A stretch of 62,222 nt of DNA from Actinomadura sp. BRA 177 (GTDB lineage Bacteria; Actinomycetota; Actinomycetes; Streptosporangiales; Streptosporangiaceae). How positions within the stretch are numbered: the first letter of the stretch is position 1; each line of letters opens with the position of its first letter. This document shows, in pieces, positions 1 to 15,600 of the stretch. The stretch is from assembly GCF_013372625.1 (NCBI RefSeq), contig NZ_JABXFD010000197.1, positions 1 to 62,222 on the forward strand, written 5' to 3'. The position numbers and the translations under genes are program-made. Under the pieces are notes generated by a model, which was given only the letters and a program-made list of their open reading frames with translations, was not told the origin of the DNA and did not search any database.

Positions 1-1
1 G

Positions 2-364
2 TCCGGGAGCGCGGCGGCCGGGACCGCGGCCGCGGCCGGGACCGCCGGGGTGACCGCCATGCGGCCCGAGCCGCCGCGGCCGGTGCTCCCCGATCTCCCC
101 GACCTCCCGGGCATCTTCGCGCGGCTGCGCAAGGACCCATCGCTCCGCTTCACCGAGGCGGGCCGGACGCTGCTGCGGATGTTCGACGCGTGCCAGGCGG
201 TCGTCCGGGAGGAAGAGGCGATCAAGAGCGGGCTGCCGCCGCACTGCCTGCCCTCGCTGGCCGAATTGAGCCACGCCTACGCGTCGGTGCTGCAGTCGTT
301 CGCGGCGGAACTCCGCGGCCTCCAGCCGGTGCGGCCGGCCGAGGGCCGCGAGAACGTGGGCTGA
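2..364 (+). CDS. Hypothetical protein, probably 5'-truncated by the window edge
   Basis: The reading frame is open to the left edge, so the true start may lie outside. The only starts in view are GTG at 50 and ATG at 59, and neither has a convincing ribosome site. The visible product begins with an Ala/Gly-rich low-complexity stretch, then a Pro-rich segment, then about 80 residues that look alpha-helical (segment LRFTEAGRTLLRMFDACQAV). No family is recognised, and there is no signal peptide or membrane segment. The stop (TGA, 362-364) is followed 40 bases later by a hairpin that could terminate it. Nothing links it functionally to the peptide synthetase genes except orientation. The Ala/Gly run may be a linker or untranslated sequence. 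Confidence 0.5.
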   Translation, partial: SGSAAAGTAAAAGTAGVTAMRPEPPRPVLPDLPDLPGIFARLRKDPSLRFTEAGRTLLRMFDACQAVVREEEAIKSGLPPHCLPSLAELSHAYASVLQSFAAELRGLQPVRPAEGRENVG

Positions 365-403
365 AACGGACGCGGAACACGTCCGGATAACACGTATTTC
401 CAA

Positions 404-464
404 GGGTGCTCAACTGCCGCCCTGCCGCGGTTGAACACCCCCTTGAGCATGCCTGTTCAACCGC
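404..464 (+). promoter_or_regulatory. Three related hairpin arms: operator array or alternative RNA structure
   Basis: Arm A (404-417) and arm B (427-440) form a 14-bp stem with one C/A mismatch and one G/U pair around a 9-nt loop. Arm B (GCGGTTGAACA, 427-437) also pairs perfectly over 11 bp with arm C (TGTTCAACCGC, 454-464). A:B and B:C are mutually exclusive. A further CGGTTGACC half-site (478-486) overlaps the candidate -35 box. It could be a terminator for the upstream gene (there is no T-tract), a repeated operator reading TGTTCAACCGC, or an attenuator-like switch. The repeats are seen directly; the role is inferred. Confidence 0.5.
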
Positions 465-480
465 CTCTGTATCGGCTCGG

Positions 481-510
481 TTGACCCTGGGGTCTACCGA
501 TCGTTAATCA
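481..510 (+). promoter_or_regulatory. Possible promoter for the mbtH-NRPS operon
   Basis: TTGACC (481-486) matches a housekeeping -35 box at 5 of 6 positions. A weak AT-rich -10 region follows (TAATCA at 505-510, 18-bp spacer, or GTTAAT at 503-508, 16-bp spacer). The TTAATCATT stretch is the most AT-rich sequence in this gap. It lies about 80 bases before the MbtH gene and just after the hairpin arms. The -10 match is poor, so this is tentative. Confidence 0.3.
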
Positions 511-590
511 TTGTCTGCATGGGGCCGGAGCCATGGAAAAGTGGACCGGCCCGGCTGTTCGGTCTCGTTCGCTCCTGAAGGGACGGCGTT

Positions 591-800
591 GTGACGAATC
601 CTTTCGAAGACCCCGATGCCAGCTACCTGGTCCTCGTCAACGACGAGGGGCAGCATTCGCTCTGGCCGGTGTTCGCCGAGGTGCCCGACGGGTGGAAGTC
701 GGTGTTCGGTGAGGCCGGCCGGCAGGACTGCCTGGACTACATAGAGAAGTCCTGGACGGACATGCGGCCCAGAAGCCTGATCGAGGCGATGGACAAGTAG
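591..800 (+). CDS. mbtH: MbtH-like protein (NRPS adenylation chaperone)
   Basis: This 69-residue protein has the MbtH family's usual length and its core signature [10 protein letters not shown] (residues 18-27), followed by PDGW and the C-terminal tract [15 protein letters not shown]. MbtH proteins bind the large subdomain of A domains and are often needed for their folding and amino-acid activation; they act in the cytosol and are not catalytic. The GTG start at 591 has a good ribosome site, GAAGGGA at 577-583, with 7 nt spacing. It is the first gene of the apparent operon and lies 104 bp before the ATG chosen for the first NRPS gene, so it probably serves some or all of the 18 A domains encoded downstream. 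Family assignment is secure; which domains depend on it is unknown. Confidence 0.97.
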   Translation: MTNPFEDPDASYLVLVNDEGQHSLWPVFAEVPDGWKSVFGEAGRQDCLDYIEKSWTDMRPRSLIEAMDK

Positions 801-826
801 GGTCCGCGTTCCGGCTGCGCCGCACT

Positions 827-861
827 GATTCCCAGGATGTTGTGATCCCGTCCTGGGAATC
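827..861 (+). promoter_or_regulatory. Perfect 11-bp inverted repeat between mbtH and NRPS1
   Basis: GATTCCCAGGA (827-837) and TCCTGGGAATC (851-861) are perfect inverted copies around a 13-nt loop, followed by a fairly AT-rich CATTATTCTC. It lies 26 bp after the mbtH stop. It could be an attenuator that lets MbtH be made in excess over the synthetase, an mRNA-processing or stability hairpin, or an operator. The stem and loop would bury an alternative GTG start at 842 and its AGGA, which is one reason to prefer the ATG at 905. Confidence 0.5.
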
Positions 862-904
862 ATTATTCTCGGCCGGGCCGATAACACTTCTCGATGGGGC
901 TGGA

Positions 905-3601
<2,697 letters not shown>

Positions 3602-6600
3602 GTGGTGCCGTCCGACCAGGAAGTGCCGGCGCTGCCCGCCGCCGTCCGCGAGTTCGCGGCCGGCCGCCTGCCCGCCCACATGGTGCCGTCGGCGGTCGTT
3701 CCGCTGCCGGCGCTGCCGCTGACGCCCAACGGCAAACTCGACCGCGCCGCACTGCCCGTCCCCGAGTACGGGGGCGGTGCGGGGCGCGCTCCCGGCACGG
3801 TGCAGGAGGAGCTGCTCTGCACCGCGTTCGCCGAGGTCCTCGGCGTCGAGCAGGTCGGTGCCGACGACGACTTCTTCGAGCTGGGCGGGCATTCCCTCCA
3901 GGCGACACGCCTCGCCGGCCGGATCAGGGCCCTGCTGGGCACGGACGTGCGCGTCGCGGACGTGTTCGAGGCACCCACCCCCGCCGCCCTCGCCGCCCGG
4001 ATCGGGAGCGCGGCGACCACCCGGCCCGTGCTGGCCGCGCGGGAACGCCCGGAACGCGTCCCGCTCTCCTTCGCCCAGCGCCGCCTGTGGCTCATCGGCC
4101 GGATCGAGGGCCCTGGCCCGACCTACAACGCGCCGATCGTCCTGGGCCTGTCCGGCAGGCTCGACCGTGCCGCGCTGAAGGCCGCGCTGCGGGACGTCCT
4201 GGAACGGCACGAGTCCCTGCGCACCGTCCTCCCGGCCGAGGACGGCGAGCCCTACCAGCGGGTCATGGGCCTGGACGAGCTTGGTTGGGATCTGCCCGTC
4301 GTCGATGTGGTGAAGGCGCCGGACTCCTACGACCGCCTCCAGAACCTCAAGGACCTGTCGGCACCCGCGGTGCCGGAGGGCGACGGCCCGCCCGAACTCG
4401 CCGCCGCCGTCCTCCAGGCGGCCGGGCACGCGTTCGACCTGGCGGCGGAGGCCCCCGTCCGAGCGTGCCTGCTCGCCGTGGGGACCGACGAGCATGTGCT
4501 GGTGCTCGTGGTGCACCACATCGCGGGTGACGGCTGGTCGATGGGACCCCTGGCCCGGGACGTGTCGGCGGCATACGCGGCGCGCTGTGAAGGCCGGGCG
4601 CCGGAGTGGTCTCCGCTGCCGGTGCAGTACGCGGACTATGCGCTCTGGCAGCGCGACCTGCTCGGCGACGGGGACGCCCCGGACAGCGTGCTGTCGCGCC
4701 AGGTGGCCTACTGGCGCGACGCGCTCGCCGGCGCCCCGGAGGAGCTGGCACTGCCGTTCGACCGCCCCCGCCCGGCGGTGGCGAGCCACCGAGGCTCCTC
4801 GACGGGGATCGCGGTACCGGCGGGCGTGCACGCCCGGCTGCGGGAGGTGGCCCGCGCGGAGGGCGTCACCCCGTTCATGGTGCTGCAGGCGGCACTCGCG
4901 GTGACGCTGTCGCGAATGGGCGCCGGCACCGACGTCCCGATCGGCTCGGCCGTGGCGGGACGGCTCGACGAGGTCCTGGACGACCTGGTCGGCTGCTTCG
5001 TCAACACGCTGGTGATCCGCGGCGACCTGTCGGGCGACCCGACGTTCGCCGAACTGCTGGCGCGGGTGCGGGAGACGAGCCTCTCCGCGTACGCGCACCA
5101 GGACGTGCCGTTCGAACGGCTGGTGGAGGAGCTGGCCCCGGCCCGCTCGCTGGCCCGCCACCCGCTGTTCCAGGTCGTGCTGACCAAACTGGACATCGAC
5201 CCGTCAGCCACGGCCCAAGGCGATTCCCGGCCGAGCCTGGACCTCCCGGGGGTGAGCGCGGACCTGCTGTCGACGGCCCGCCCGGCGGCGAAGTTCGACC
5301 TGGACGTGATGGTCGAGGAGTCCTTCGACGCCGACGGCGCCCCCTCCGGTGTGGGCGGTTCCGTGACCGTGGCGGCCGACCTGTTCGACGAGCGGACCGC
5401 CGAGCGGCTGGCCGCCGCGTTCGTGCGGGTGCTGTCGGCGGTGGTGGACGATCCTTCGCTGCGGGTGAGCGCGGTGGACGTGCTGGGCGAGTCTGAGCGC
5501 CGCAGGGTGCTGGTGGAGTGGAACGACACGCGGGCGGATGTGCCGCTGGTGTCGGTGCCGGAGATGTTCGCTGCTCAGGCTGCTCGTACGCCCGATGCGG
5601 TGGCGGTGGTCGCCGGTGGTGAGCGGCTGTCGTTTGCGGAGTTGGACGCGCGTGCGAATCGGCTGGCGAACTGGCTGCGTAGTCAGGGCGTTGGTGCCGA
5701 GTCGGTGGTGGGGGTCTGCCTGCCGCGCGGCGCCGAGATGATCGCGGCGATCGTGGGTGTGTGGAAGGCGGGCGCGGCTTACGTTCCCATCGATCCGGCT
5801 CAGCCTGCCGACCGGGTGGCGTTCGTGGTCGCTGACAGTGGCGCGGTTCTCACCCTGACCAGTGAAGAAGTTCTGGAGGATCTGCCCGCTGGGCGTCACC
5901 GGCTGGTGGCATTGGACGACCAGCTGATGGCGATGCAGTTGGACATGCAGCCTGAGACTGCGCCCGAGGTGGAGATCGCCCCAGGTCAGGCGGCGTATGT
6001 CATGTACACGTCGGGTTCGACGGGCCGCCCGAAGGGCGTCGCGGTCACCCACGCAGGCCTGGCCAACTACGTCGCTACGGTTCCAGATCGGGTGGGCTTC
6101 GGCTCGGCTGGTGGCCGGTTTGCGGTGTTGCAGGCGCAGGTGACCGACCTGGGCAACACGGTGGTGTTCGCCAGCCTGACCTGCGGCGGTGAGCTGCACG
6201 TCCTGGACGAGGACACCGTCACCGACGCGGTCGCCGTCCGCGCTTATCTGGCCGAGCACCAGATCGATTACCTCAAGGCTGTGCCCTCGCACATCGCCGC
6301 CCTGGGCGGTTTGGTTCCGAATCGGTCACTCGTCATTGGTGGCGAGGCGGCTTCTCCCGAGCTGGTGACCGAGCTGCTGGCGGCGGGCGAGCAGGAGGTG
6401 TTCAACCACTATGGGCCGACCGAGGCCACGATCGGCGTCGCGACCACACGCCTGACTCCGGAGTTGGTGGAGTCGGGGACGGTGCCGATCGGTGCGCCTG
6501 TCGCCAGCACCAGCCTGTACGTGCTGGACGATCACCTGCAGCCGGTGCCCGTGGGTGTGGCTGGTGAGTTGTACATCGCGGGCGCACAGTTGGCGCGGGG

Positions 6601-9600
6601 CTATGTGGGTCGGCCGGGTCTGACGGCTGAGCGGTTCGTGGCCTGTCCATTCGGCGGTGCGAGCGAGCGGATGTACCGCACCGGAGACCTGGCCAAGTGG
6701 ACCCCGGACGGAAACCTGGTGTTCGCGGGCCGGGCGGATGAGCAGGTCAAGATTCGCGGGTTCCGGGTCGAGCCGGGCGAGATCGAAGCCACGCTGACCG
6801 TGCATCCGCAGGTTGAGCAAGTGGCTGTGGTCGCGCGTGAGGGGACGCCCGGCGATGTGCGTCTGGTCGCTTACGTCGTCCCTGCGGACGAAGTCGACCC
6901 CACCACCATCCGGGAGTTCGCTGCCGGGCGGTTGCCGGAGTACATGGTGCCTTCGGCCGTCGTCGTTCTCGACGCGCTGCCGCTGTCGTCCAACGGCAAG
7001 CTCGACCGCAAGGCCCTGCCCGCACCCGACTACACCACCGCGTCCGCCGGCACTGGGCGTGCGCCGGCGACCGTCCAGGAAGAGATCCTCTGCCAGGCAT
7101 TCGCCGAGGTGCTCGGTCTGGACGCCGTCGGGGTCGAGGACGACTTCTTCATGCTCGGCGGACATTCGCTGCTGGCGACGCGCCTGGTGAGCCGGATCCG
7201 GGCGCTGCTCGGCGTCGAGGTCGAGATCCGGGCGCTGTTCGAGGCGCCCACGGTGGCGGGGCTGGCCGCGCGGATCGCCGACGCGGACCAGGCCCGCGTG
7301 GCGCTCGTCCCGGCCGAGCGTCCGGAGCGGGTGCCACTGTCGTACGCGCAGCGGCGGCTGTGGTTCCTGGGCCAGCTTGAGGGGCCGAGCGCCACCTACA
7401 ACAGCCCCGTCGTGCTGCGGCTGACGGGGGAGCTGGATCGCGGGGCACTGGCCATGGTCCTCCGGGACGTCCTGGACCGGCACGAGGTGCTGCGAACCGT
7501 CTTCCCGGTAGCCGACGGCGAGCCCTACCAGCGCGTCGTCGATCTCGACGAACTCTCCTGGAACCTGACCGTCGCCGACGTCACGCCGGAGGAACTTCCG
7601 GACGCGGTGTCGGAGGCGAGCGGCCATGCCTTCGACTTCTCGATCGAGGCGCCCATCAAGGCGTGGCTGTTCGGTGCCGGACCGGACGAGCACGTGCTCG
7701 TGATCGTCGTCCACCACATCTCCGGAGACGGCTGGTCGATGGGGCCGCTGGCGAATGACGTCTCGCTGGCGTACGCGGCGCGTCGCGACGGCCGTCCACC
7801 AGAGTGGACGCCGCTGCCCGTCCAGTACGCCGACTATGCGCTCTGGCAGCGCGACCTGCTGGGTGACGAGGACGACCCGGCGAGCCGGGCGGCCCGGCAG
7901 CTGGACCACTGGCGCGGCGCGCTGACCGGGGCGCCGGAGGAGCTACCGCTGCCGTTCGACCGCCCACGTCCGGCGGTCGCGAGCCACCGGGGATACTCGG
8001 CGCCCTTCTCGGTACCGGCCGAGGTGCACGCGCGGCTCCGGGACATGGCACGTGCCGAGGGCGTGACGGTGTTCATGGTGCTGCAGGCTGCGCTCTCCGT
8101 GACGTTGTCGCGGATGGGTGCGGGCACCGACATCCCCATCGGCTCGGCCATCGCCGGGCGGATGGACGAGGCGCTGGACGACCTGGTCGGCTGTTTCGTC
8201 AACACGCTGGTGATCCGTGGCGACGTGTCCGGCGACCCGACGTTCGCCGAACTGCTGGCGCGCGTCCGGGAGACGAGCCTCTCCGCGTACGCGAACCAGG
8301 ACGTCCCGTTCGAACGGCTGGTGGAGGAACTCGCCCCGGCTCGTTCGCTGGCCCGTCATCCGCTGTTCCAGGTCGTCCTGACCAAGCTGAACGCCTCACC
8401 CGAGCTGGAGAGTGCTCCCACGAGCATGGCCCTGCCGGGAATCGAGTCCGAGCCGATGTTCTTCGGCAAACCCGTGGTGAAGTTCGATCTGGACGTGCTC
8501 GTCGGGGAACTGTTCGGCGACGACGGCGATCCGGAAGGCATCAGCGGCCTCGTGACCGGAGCGCTTGACCTGTTCGAGCCAGCATCGGTCGAGCGGATGG
8601 CCGGCGCCCTCATCCGAACGCTCTCCACGGTGGCCGCCGACCCCTCGCTGAGGGTGAGCGCGGTGGACGTGCTGGGCGAGGCCGAGCGCCGCAACGTGCT
8701 CGTGGAGTGGAACGACACGCGGACGGATGTGCCGCAGGTGCCGGTTCCGGAGATGTTCGCTGCGCAGGCTGCTCGTACGCCCGATGCGGTGGCAGTGGTC
8801 GCCGGTGGTGAGCGGCTGTCGTATGCGGAGCTGGACGCGCGGGCGAATCGGCTGGCGCATTTTCTGCGGGCTCAGGGTGTGGGCGCGGAGTCGGTGGTGG
8901 GTGTGTGCCTGCCGCGTGGCGCCGAGATGATCAGCGCGATCGTGGGTGTGTGGAAGGCCGGCGCTGCTTACGTGCCGATCGATCCTGCGCAGCCTGCCGA
9001 TCGGGTGGCGTTCGTGATGTCCGACAGCGGTGCGGTCCTGACCCTCACGAGCGAGGAGGTTCTGGAGGACCTTCCTGCGGGCCGTCATCGGCTGGTCGCG
9101 CTGGACGACGAGCTGATGGCGATGCAGCTGGACATGCAGCCCGACGCCGCACCCGATGTGGAGATCGCCCCAGGCCAAGTGGTGTACGTGATGTACACCT
9201 CGGGTTCGACGGGCCGTCCGAAGGGTGTCGCGGTCACGCACGCCGGCTTGGCGAACTACGTCGCCACTGTTCCGGGTCGGGTGGGCTTCGGCCGGGATGG
9301 TGGCCGGTTCGCGGTGTTGCAGGCGCAGGTGACCGACCTGGGCAACACGGTGGTGTTCGCCAGCCTGACGTCCGGCGGCGAACTGCATGTCCTGGACGAG
9401 GACACCGTCACCGACGCGGTCGCCGTCCGCGCTTATCTGGCCGAGCACCACATCGACTACCTCAAGGCCGTCCCCTCGCACATCGCCGCGCTGGGCGGCG
9501 TGGTCTCGAACCGAGCACTGGTGCTCGGCGGCGAGGCGGCTTCACCCGAGCTGGTCACTGACCTGCTGGCAGCGGGGGAGCAGGAGGTGTTCAACCACTA

Positions 9601-12600
9601 CGGTCCGACCGAAGCCACGATCGGCGTCGCCACCACACGCCTGACCTCAGAGTTGGTGGCGTCGGGCACGGTGCCGATCGGTGCGCCCGTGGCGAACACC
9701 CGCCTGTATGTGCTGGATGCCGACCTTCAGCCGGTCCCGGTCGGCGTTGCGGGTGAGCTGTACATCGCCGGTGACCAGTTGGCACGCGGCTATGTGGGTC
9801 GACCGGGTCTGACCGCTGAGCGGTTCGTGGCCTGTCCCTACGGCGGTCCGGGGGAGCGGATGTACCGCACCGGGGACCTCGCCAAGTGGACATCGGACGG
9901 AAACCTGGTGTTCGCCGGCCGCGCCGACGAGCAGGTCAAGATCCGCGGATTCCGGGTGGAGCCGGGCGAGGTTGAAGCCACGCTGACCGCACATCCGCAG
10001 GTTGAGCAGGTCGCTGTGGTCGCCCGTGAGGAAACCCTGGTGGCGTACATCGTCGCTGCGTCCGAGGTCGATCCGGCCGCCATGCGGGAGTTCGCCGCCG
10101 GGCGTCTGCCGGACTACATGGTGCCTTCGGCCGTCGTCGTTCTCGACGCGTTGCCGCTTGCGTCCAACGGCAAGCTCGACCGCAAGGCCCTGCCCGCACC
10201 CGACTACAACGCGGTCGCCGGCACGGGCCGCGAGCCGGTCACTCTCCAGGAAGAGATCCTTTGCCAGGTGTTCGCCGAGGTGCTCGGCCTGGACGCTGTC
10301 GGGGTCGAGGACGACTTCTTCATGCTCGGCGGGCACTCGCTGCTGGCGACGCGCCTGGTCAGCCGGGTCCGAGCGGTGTTCGGTACCGAGGTTGAGATCC
10401 GGACCCTCTTCGAGACGCCCACGCCGGCGGGTCTGGCCGAGCGTCTGGCGGAGGGCGGCACCGCACGGCCCGCGCTGGCGCCCGTGGAACGTCCGGAGCA
10501 GGTGCCGTTGTCCTACGCGCAGCGGCGCCTGTGGTTCATCGGCCAACTGGAAGGGCCCAGCACCACCTACAACAGCCCTGTCGCGCTGCGGCTCACCGGT
10601 GACCTGAACCGGCGGGCGCTGGAGGACGCCCTGCTGGACGTCATCGCGCGCCACGAGGCTCTGCGGACGGTGTTCCCCATGGCCGACGGCGAGCCGTATC
10701 AGCATGTCCTCGCGATCGAGGACATCGGCTTCGAACTGCCGGTGACGCGGGTGACCGCAGACGGACTCCCGGATGCGGTGGCAGAGGCGAGCCGCTACGC
10801 CTTCGACTTCTCCACCGAAGTACCGCTCAAAGCACGGCTGTTCGCTTCCGGGCCGGACGAACACGTCCTCGTCCTGGTGCTGAACCACATCGTCGGTGAC
10901 GGCTGGTCGATGAGCCTTCTGGCGCGCGACGTGTCGGAGGCGTACGCGGCGCGATGCCAGGGCCGGGCACCCGATTGGACGCCGCTGCCGGTGCAGTACG
11001 CCGACTATGCGCTCTGGCAACGCGACCTGCTGGGTGACGCTGCTGACCCCGAAAGCATGCTGTCACGCCAGATCACGCACTGGCGTGAAGCGCTGCGGGG
11101 ATCGCCGGAAGAACTGCCGTTGCCGTTCGACCGTCCGCGTCCGGCGGTCGCGTCCCGCAAGGGCCACCAGGTCCCGCTGGAACTGCCCGCCGACGTGCAC
11201 GCCCGGCTCCGGGAACTGGCGCGAACCGAGGGTGTCACGGCGTTCATGGTCATGCAGGCTGCGACGGCCGTCCTGCTCAACCGGCTCGGCGCGGGCACCG
11301 ACGTCCCGATCGGGTCCGCGATCGCGGGCCGCATGGACGCCTCGCTGAGCGACCTGGTCGGCTGCTTCGTCAACACGCTGGTGATTCGCAGCGACCTGTC
11401 CGGTGACCCGACGTTCGCCGAGTTGCTGGGACGTGTGCGGGAGACGAGCCTGAGCGCGTTCGCGCATCAGGACGTGCCGTTCGAGCGGCTGGTGGAGGAA
11501 CTCGCTCCGGTGCGTTCGCTGGCCCGGCAGCCGCTCTTCCAGGTCGTCCTGACGATGCACGACACCGCGGACGTGCTGCCTCAGCTGCCCGGCCTCACGT
11601 GCGAGCGCATGCCGACCGCGCGTCCGGCGGCGAAGTTCGACCTGGACGTGATGGTCGAGGAGTCCTTCGACGGCGACGGTGCTCCGCTGGGCCTGCACGG
11701 TTCGGTGACGGTGGCGGCCGACCTGTTCGACCAGCGGACGGCCGAGCGACTGGCCGCCGGCCTGGCCCGGGTGTTGTCGGCAGTGGTGGACGATCTATCG
11801 CTGCGAGTGAGCGCGGTGGACGCCGTCGATCCGGCCGAGCGCCGCAAGGTGCTGGTCGAGTGGAACGACACCCGGACGGACGTACCGCAGGTGCCGGTTC
11901 CGGAGCTGTTCGCTGCTCAGGCGGCGCGGACTCCGGATGCGGTGGCGATCGTGGCCGACGGTCGACGGATGACGTTCGCCGACTTGGACGCGCGGGCGAA
12001 TCGGCTCGCTAACTGGTTGTGCAGCCAGGGCGTTGGTGTCGAGTCGGTCGTGGGCGTCTGTCTGCCGCGCGGTGCCGAGATGATCGCGGCGATCGTGGGT
12101 GTGTGGAAGGCGGGTGCGGCGTATGTGCCGATCGATCCGGCGCAGCCTGCTGATCGGGTGGCGTTCGTGGTGTCTGACAGCGGCGCAGTTCTGACCCTGA
12201 CCTGCGAGGAGGTTCTAGAGGACCTGCCCGCAGGACGGCACCGGCTGGTGGCGTTGGACGACCAGCTGATGGCGATGCAGTTGGGCATGCAGCCTGAGAC
12301 TGCGCCCGAGGTGGAGATCGCGTCGGGCCAGGTGGCGTATGTGATGTTCACGTCGGGTTCGACGGGCCGTCCGAAGGGTGTCGCGGTCACGCACGCCGGC
12401 TTGGCGAACTACGTGGCGAGTGTTCCGGGTCGGGTGGGGTTCGGCTCGGCTGGTGGACGGTTCGCGGTGTTGCAGGCGCAGGTGACCGACCTGGGCAACA
12501 CGGTGGTGTTCGCCAGCCTGACCTGCGGCGGTGAGCTGCACGTCCTGGACGAGGACACCGTGACCGATGCGGTGGCCGTCCGCGCCTACCTGGCCGAGCA

Positions 12601-15600
12601 CCAGATCGATTACCTCAAGGCCGTGCCCTCCCACATCGCCGCGCTGGGCGGTGTGGTTCCGAATCGGTCACTCGTCCTTGGTGGCGAGGCGGCTTCGCCC
12701 GAACTGGTCACTGACCTGCTGGCTGCGGGGGAGCAGGCCGTCTTCAACCACTACGGCCCGACCGAGGCCACGATCGGCGTCGCGACCACACGTTTGACTA
12801 GGGAACTGCTGGCGTCCGGTGTGGTGCCGATCGGTGCGCCGGTCGCCAACACTCGCCTGTACGTGCTGGATGCCGATCTGCAGCCGGTGCCGGTTGGCGT
12901 TGCCGGTGAGCTGTACATCGCGGGCGCTCAGCTGGCGCGCGGCTATGTGGGTCGCGCAGCTCTAACGGGGGAGCGGTTCGTGGCGTGCCCGTTCGGCGGT
13001 CCGGGTGCGCGGATGTACCGCACCGGTGACCTGGCCCGCTGGACTGCGGATGGGAACCTGGTGTTCGCGGGTCGGGCCGACGAGCAGGTGAAGGTCCGTG
13101 GGTTCCGGGTGGAGCCGGGCGAGGTCGAAGCCACACTGATCGCTCATCCGCAGGTTGAGCAGGCCGCTGTGGTCGCCCGTGAGGAAACCCTGGTGGCGTA
13201 CATCGTCCCCGCATCCGAGGTCGATCCGACCGCCATCCGGGAGTTCGTTGCCGGGCGTTTGCCGGAGTACATGGTGCCGTCGGCCGTCATGGTTCTGGAG
13301 GCGTTGCCGCTGGCGTCCAACGGAAAGCTCGACCGCAAGGCCCTGCCCGCACCCGACTACACCACCGCATCGGCCGGCACTGGGCGTGCTCCGGCGACCG
13401 TCCAGGAAGAGATCCTCTGCCAGTCCTTCGCCGAAGTCCTCAACCTGGAGACCGTCGGTGTCGAAGACGACTTCTTCATGCTCGGCGGCCACTCCCTCCT
13501 AGCAGTCCGACTAGTGGAACTGCTGCGCCAACGCAGCGTCTCGGTCTCAGTCCGAGCGCTGTTCCAGACCCCAACACCCGCCGGTCTTGCTGCGACCCCC
13601 GGGCTTGACGAGGTGGCCGTCCCGCCCAACCGCGTCCCGGAAGGCGCCGATCACCTCAAGCCGGAGATGCTGACCCTGGTCGACCTGTCGGAAGACGAGA
13701 TCGAACGACTCGTCTCAGCCGTCGACGGCGGCGCCGCCAACATCGCGGACGTGTACCCGCTGGCCCCCCTCCAGGAAGGCATCTTCTTCCACCACCTGAT
13801 GGCGGCGCAGGACAGCGGCGACGCCTACGTCCTGCCGATCGCGCTCGGGTTCGACTCACGGGAACGCCTGGACGGCTTCCTCGCCGCCCTACAACGGGTG
13901 ATCGACCGCCACGACATCTACCGCACCGCGATCCTGTCGGACGGGCTGCCGGAGCCCGTCCAGGTCGTGACGCGCCACGCGACCCTGCTGGTCCACGAGG
14001 TCCTCCTCGACACGGGCGGCACCGATCCGGTGCGGCAGTTGATCTCGGTGAGCGGGTCGCGGATGGATCTGCGGTGCGCCCCGCTCATGGACATGCACGT
14101 CGCGCCGGAGCCGGAGACCGGCCGCTGGCTCGGCCTGCTCCGCATCCACCAGATGGTCCGGGACCACACCACGCAGGAGACGCTGCTCAGAGAGCTGGGC
14201 GCCATCCTGGACGGCCGGGAGGACACTCTTCCCGCCCCCCTCCCATTCCGCGACTTCGTGGCGCAGGCGCGCCTCGGTGTGACGCGTGAGGAGCACGAGC
14301 GCCACTTCGCCGACCTCCTCGGCGACGTGGACGAGACCACCGCCCCGTACGGCCTCCTCGACGTCCACGGTGACGGCGGCGACGTCGAAAGGGCGCAGCT
14401 GGCCGTCGACGCCGAGGTCGGCGCCCGCGTACGGGAGATCGCCCGCGCGCTGGGAGTGAGCGCCGCGACGGTGTTCCACCTGGCCTGGGCCCGCGTCCTC
14501 GCCACGGTGAGCGGCCGGAACGACGTCGTCTTCGGGACGGTCCTGTTCGGCCGCATGAACGCCGGGGCTGGCGCCGACCGTGTCCAGGGACCGTTCATCA
14601 ACACGCTTCCGGTCCGTGTACGCGTCGGCGAGGCCGAGGCCGGTGCGGCGCTCGAAGACCTCCGGCACCAGCTGGCGGAACTGCTCGTCCACGAGCACGC
14701 GCCGCTGGCCATCGCCCAGCGCGCCGCGCGCGTCCCGGGCGGCGGCCCGCTGTTCACCTCGCTCTTCAACTACCGCCACAACCAGGTCGCGGCCGGCGAC
14801 GGCGGCGCGGCCCTCGACGGGGTGCGCCTGCTGCTGACCCGTGAACGCACCAACTATCCCCTCGTCGTCGCCGTGGACGATCTCGGGACCGCGTTCCGGC
14901 TGACCGTCGACGCGGTGACGTCCGTCGACGCGGACGCCGTCTGCCACCTGCTCCGCACCTGCGTCACAAACCTGGCGGCGGCGCTGGAAGAGGAGCCCAC
15001 GGCCCGGCTCTCGATGATCGACGTCCTCGACGACACCGAACACGATCACCTCCTCCGGGAACGGAACGACACCGCCGTCCCCGTCGAGCCCGCCACGGCG
15101 GCGGCCATGGTCGGGGCCCAGGCCGCGCGGACCCCGGATGCGGTCGCGCTCGAATGCGGCGACGTCCAGATCTCCTACGCCGAACTGGACGCCCGCGCCG
15201 ACCGGCTGGCGGACCGGCTGCGCGCTGCGGGGATCGGGGCGGAGTCGCTGGTCGGCGTGTGCCTCCCGCGCGGGATCGAGTCGATCGCGGCTCTGCTCGG
15301 TGTGTGGAAGGCGGGCGCGGCGTATCTGCCGATCGACCCGGGGCAGCCCGCCGGGCGGCTGGAGTTCATGCTGGCCGACAGCGGCGCGCGGACCGTCATC
15401 GCGCCCGGCGGCACGGCCGCGAGCTTCCCCGGCGTCCAGGTCCTGCCCCCGGACGGCACGCAGCCGGCGGTCGCCGCGCCGCCCCCTCCGGCGCCGCTCC
15501 CCGGACAGACCGCGTATGTGATCTACACGTCGGGTTCGACGGGACGGCCGAAGGGCGTGGCGGTGTCGCATGCCGGGCTGGCGAGCCTGGTGGCCGCCCA

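Noticed and set aside
842..904. GTG at 842 as the start of NRPS1
   Set aside because: It lies in the loop region of the inverted repeat, its AGGA is only 4 nt away and inside the stem, and homologues start nearer ATG 905. Kept as an alternative, not chosen.
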